Source: Oscillospiraceae bacterium
GTDB lineage: Bacteria; Bacillota; Clostridia; Oscillospirales; CAG-272
Direction of reading: 5' to 3'
Assembly: GCA_003343845.1 (NCBI GenBank)
Contig: QAKK01000025.1
Coordinates: forward strand, 62,001-126,000
Length of the DNA: 64,000 nt
Shown here: one piece after another, positions 62,301-64,000 of the stretch
Position numbering within the stretch: position 1 is the first letter of the stretch
How the letters are laid out: every line of letters begins with the position of its first letter
Notes under the pieces: generated by a model
Seen by the model: the letters and a program-made list of their open reading frames with translations, nothing else
Database searches by the model: none
What the model was told of the DNA's origin: nothing
Translations under genes and position numbers: made by a program

Positions 62301-64000
62301 CACCTACATCGGCGGCGTCCACTGCTACAGCAAGGATTCGACGGTGCGGATTATGCGCGGCGTCTTTGAGAGGGGCGGCAACCTCTTCTCGCTCAAAGCA
62401 AGTTACTACGATATCGATCAGCGCAAGGAGGTTGACCTCCCGCTCGCAGCCTTCATCGCGGACGGCAGCTATGTCGTAAAGACGGCGGACAACACGAAAG
62501 CCGATCTCACGAATCTGTCCGTGATTGAGGACGCCGTCACCGTCAAGGTCTGCACTGCGCATGACTTCGGCTTGTCGATGAATACAAACGGCGTAGAATC
62601 CGTCGCCTGCAAAAACTGCGGCAAGCGCTGCACGCACCAAGCGCCCGGCGCGGACGGCAAGTGCACCGAATGCGGCTTCACACTGGAAGCGCAGGTGGGC
62701 GATACCTACTATGCATACTTCTCCACCGCCGTCAAGGCAGCGGCAGAGGCAGGCGGAACGGTTAAACTCCTCTGCAATGTGACCGCCACCGGACCGCACA
62801 ACATCGCCGCACTGCCGAGCGGCACTTACACGCTCGACCTCGCGGGGCACAAGCTCTCAGTCGGCACCGATGCGGAAAACCCGGGCGCATTCAACTGCGG
62901 CGATGACACCGTGCTCACCGTCATCAGTTCGGACGGTGCGGGCATCCTCAATGCCGGGCTGTACATCCACGGCGACTTCAAAATCGCGGACAACCTGTCG
63001 GTCGAGGGGCTTATCAACATCTATAAGTCGCTCGAAGTGGACAGCACCTCCTATGCCGCACCGACCTTCAACGGCGAAGTCACCGTCAAAAACGGCGGCA
63101 CGCTGACGGTTCGCCACGGCAACTTCCGCAAAAATGTCACTGTGGAAAGCGGCGGCAGGCTGAACGCTTTTGAGCGGGACGGCGGCGATGCGCGCTTCAC
63201 TTTCCCGGTCAAGATCAACGCGGGCGGCAAGCTCCGCGTCACGGGCAGCAGCAGTTTTCAGAATCTGGAGATTGCGGCAGGCGCGGATGTTCTCCTCGAG
63301 GGCGGCAGATTCAACGGCTACATCTACACAAGCGACGGCAGCCCGCTGGCGCCTTACCTCGCGGACGGCTACGCCTTTGAAAATTTCGTCACCGGTGTCA
63401 TTCAGGATTCAGGTGCAAACTCGCTCACCACTGTCACGGTCGTCGGGCACACCGCGCACAACACGGTCGATGCGGACACCGGCAAGTGCGCCTGCGGCAA
63501 GCAGATGCTCGCCGTGCTCATCGCGAGAGACAACAGTGTGGTTGCGGGCTATGACAACCTCCGCGATGCGCTTGGCGAAGCACAGTTCGGCGATACGGTC
63601 CGCCTCTTCGGCAGCGCCGTCGGCGGCTTCACGCTGCACCCGCAGAGCACCCAGCCCGAGATCACGCTGGATATGAACGCGGGGCAGATCATCGACGGTC
63701 TGACGCTTGAAAATGTCAAGCTCACCGTCGTAAACGGCAGACTGCCCGCCGGCGCCGCATTTACGGTCGCAAGTGACGCATCGCTCACGCTGAACGATGT
63801 CGAGTGCGGCTGGGATGTCACGGTTTCCGGCAAACTTGCCGTCACCGATGCAGACACCGTCTGCGCGGGCACCGTCACGGTCAAGGACGGCGGCAGCGCC
63901 GCACTCTCGGGCGGCTCGTACAAGAAAATCGTGTGCGAGACCGGCAAGGTCGCGGACCTCCTTGAAGATGCTTTTGGCTACACCGAGACCGCCAATGCCG
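59371..64000 (+). CDS. Very large modular secreted beta-helix-like protein (cut by window end)
   Basis: At least 1543 aa with no stop before the window ends. The signal peptide is HLCGLAIILLICAALFALPA then FAADV. About six modules repeat one plan: a tyrosine/threonine opening (KTTYLDDLSC, AETYLSADKLQDAIN, VKYTSLNKAIAAANGG, TYYAYFSTAVKAAAEAGG), then a TVKLLCDVDFG-type strand, TLDLAGHTL, and ladder-like GGxF turns suggesting a parallel beta-helix. Cys blocks CTECGTH, CACGVSY, CTECGF and CACGK separate modules. GGGAGGTAACT precedes the ATG. It is probably an adhesin or glycan-binding exoprotein; the anchor lies beyond the window. Confidence 0.9.
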   Translation, partial: MKKHLCGLAIILLICAALFALPAFAADVAKNESTGTLYDTLDAALEESNDGDTITLLDDVETADPEGEGSYTYWPLTIEMNGHGITGKLTVTDDLKLKGGWFYGLLVVDISGEEGALTITAPDTADYAVNQMLTVNDGTVNISGAKIAVRGTLSVSSGTAVTLSGTEKAVELFGAETFGNKFYGTVDADGNTDTAAVYDEAKQTYTVGGVAAKKLSNINTGEPEPAEKPTPNPGKTTVPVTAGSSASFKVAYTGTEDLTLDIQKNALDDTIRVSAGKTADNMWTVTVTLADEPKQSGYLLHIYPEGDPTRSATVTVKVLPHKAKVVESGKTTYLDDLSCTLTADDGSMQITLLDDIEFGAYKDPLTLRGGSPITLDLGGHSIDYVCIGEDIYDENYGTIGYNSAHVTVVGDGSIEELYHVVGTVRVRGGTINHLSCSSSYEQEGMYHGNVFISGGTLIGNLSVSTGSYNVTVEGGTGHKALIFCDALETKITDGEFEELILVPPTSSDCTLVLSGGKFGKIKTQSGTNEKGLYLAKYLAPDYFFYTKPAGGSDYTQLVDASAVTELTDVIIKKHTHTVGADGKCTECGTHIADIRVVKDGAETYLSADKLQDAINMMQTSDSYANTVTLLSDIELGNGRITIKTGKFTLDLGGKTLSSGYVGTWHALLEIKPDYGVYTNVHIQNGSIVNRIHDSSVYSETIALLLSNNAAVTLSDVTVSGGTNQSGKNPAVTQTFGTLVVEGDSVLDGGLFADKPYAITLRGGSFTAGYQSYGMLTAIKVTAPGDFGYYRDAVDFLADGCAFVKADDETAFVTNLGNITEDVKIIPHTHDFSAGDTCACGVSYVAELDGVKYTSLNKAIAAANGGTVKLLCDVDFGASGTLYAADAAYTLDLAGHTLRGNADTLVAVVNSEDGTAAVSILGGFVVGSNSYTTIRTIGADLTLHTDVTNTKPYDYVPSAAIIASNRVDSGSRITIVDGTYIGGVHCYSKDSTVRIMRGVFERGGNLFSLKASYYDIDQRKEVDLPLAAFIADGSYVVKTADNTKADLTNLSVIEDAVTVKVCTAHDFGLSMNTNGVESVACKNCGKRCTHQAPGADGKCTECGFTLEAQVGDTYYAYFSTAVKAAAEAGGTVKLLCNVTATGPHNIAALPSGTYTLDLAGHKLSVGTDAENPGAFNCGDDTVLTVISSDGAGILNAGLYIHGDFKIADNLSVEGLINIYKSLEVDSTSYAAPTFNGEVTVKNGGTLTVRHGNFRKNVTVESGGRLNAFERDGGDARFTFPVKINAGGKLRVTGSSSFQNLEIAAGADVLLEGGRFNGYIYTSDGSPLAPYLADGYAFENFVTGVIQDSGANSLTTVTVVGHTAHNTVDADTGKCACGKQMLAVLIARDNSVVAGYDNLRDALGEAQFGDTVRLFGSAVGGFTLHPQSTQPEITLDMNAGQIIDGLTLENVKLTVVNGRLPAGAAFTVASDASLTLNDVECGWDVTVSGKLAVTDADTVCAGTVTVKDGGSAALSGGSYKKIVCETGKVADLLEDAFGYTETANA

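Overview
The window reads as chromosomal DNA from a G+C-rich, spore-forming Clostridia bacterium, most plausibly an Oscillospiraceae/Ruminococcaceae-type gut organism. The reasons are a SpoIIE phosphatase, a SleB-type cortex hydrolase, SpoVG, NrdR-controlled anaerobic ribonucleotide reductase, HPr kinase, RNase J, several S-layer-homology (SLH) surface proteins, and secreted proteins carrying the Cys-x-x-Cys modules common in that group. The organism call is inference from gene content, because no rRNA is present. Two 5'-parS-like sites next to parAB suggest the right half is not far from the replication origin.

Layout. 1-6.3 kb: a promoter with a palindromic operator and a possible small RNA, then an MBL hydrolase-uvrB-uvrA operon. 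6.3-13.8 kb: a 23S rRNA methyltransferase homologue with an in-frame amber codon, nrdR, tRNA-Pro(CGG), a Dabb protein, RNase J, a small membrane protein, an RluA-family pseudouridine synthase and a DUF3810 metalloprotease-like protein. 13.8-23 kb: dut-nrdG-nrdD under tandem NrdR boxes, then an efflux island (MATE pump, MarR regulator, heterodimeric ABC exporter). 23-26 kb: a small phage-like switch (XRE regulator plus two sigma-like/coiled-coil genes with face-to-face promoters), spoVG and murC. 26.2-31 kb: an A+T-richer cluster with an ECF-type sigma factor, an anti-sigma factor, a small secreted protein, a secreted PPC/C39-like peptidase and an LRR lipoprotein.

31-47 kb is a surface-protein region: a 1193-aa beta-helix/cohesin-like protein, two tandem SLH paralogues with matching promoters, hprK, and a phosphodiester-glycosidase-SLH fusion whose 5' leader is bracketed by 27-bp perfect inverted repeats. 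47.5-53 kb: sleB, an unexplained noncoding stretch, parS sites, parA-parB, a two-TM protein and a MORN-repeat membrane protein. The MORN gene carries the same 14-bp operator as the XRE switch 28 kb away. 53-64 kb: another SLH protein, a lipoprotein, spoIIE, tRNA-Thr(GGT) and the start of a very large modular secreted protein that runs off the window.

Scattered through the intergenic regions are about fifteen full or partial copies of a modular palindromic repeat of about 190 bp, plus a second hairpin family. Terminators are mostly strong hairpins with T-tracts. Most housekeeping genes have recognisable sigma-A promoters (TTGACN-17-TATAAT). Long antisense open frames are common because of the high third-position G+C and were discarded.
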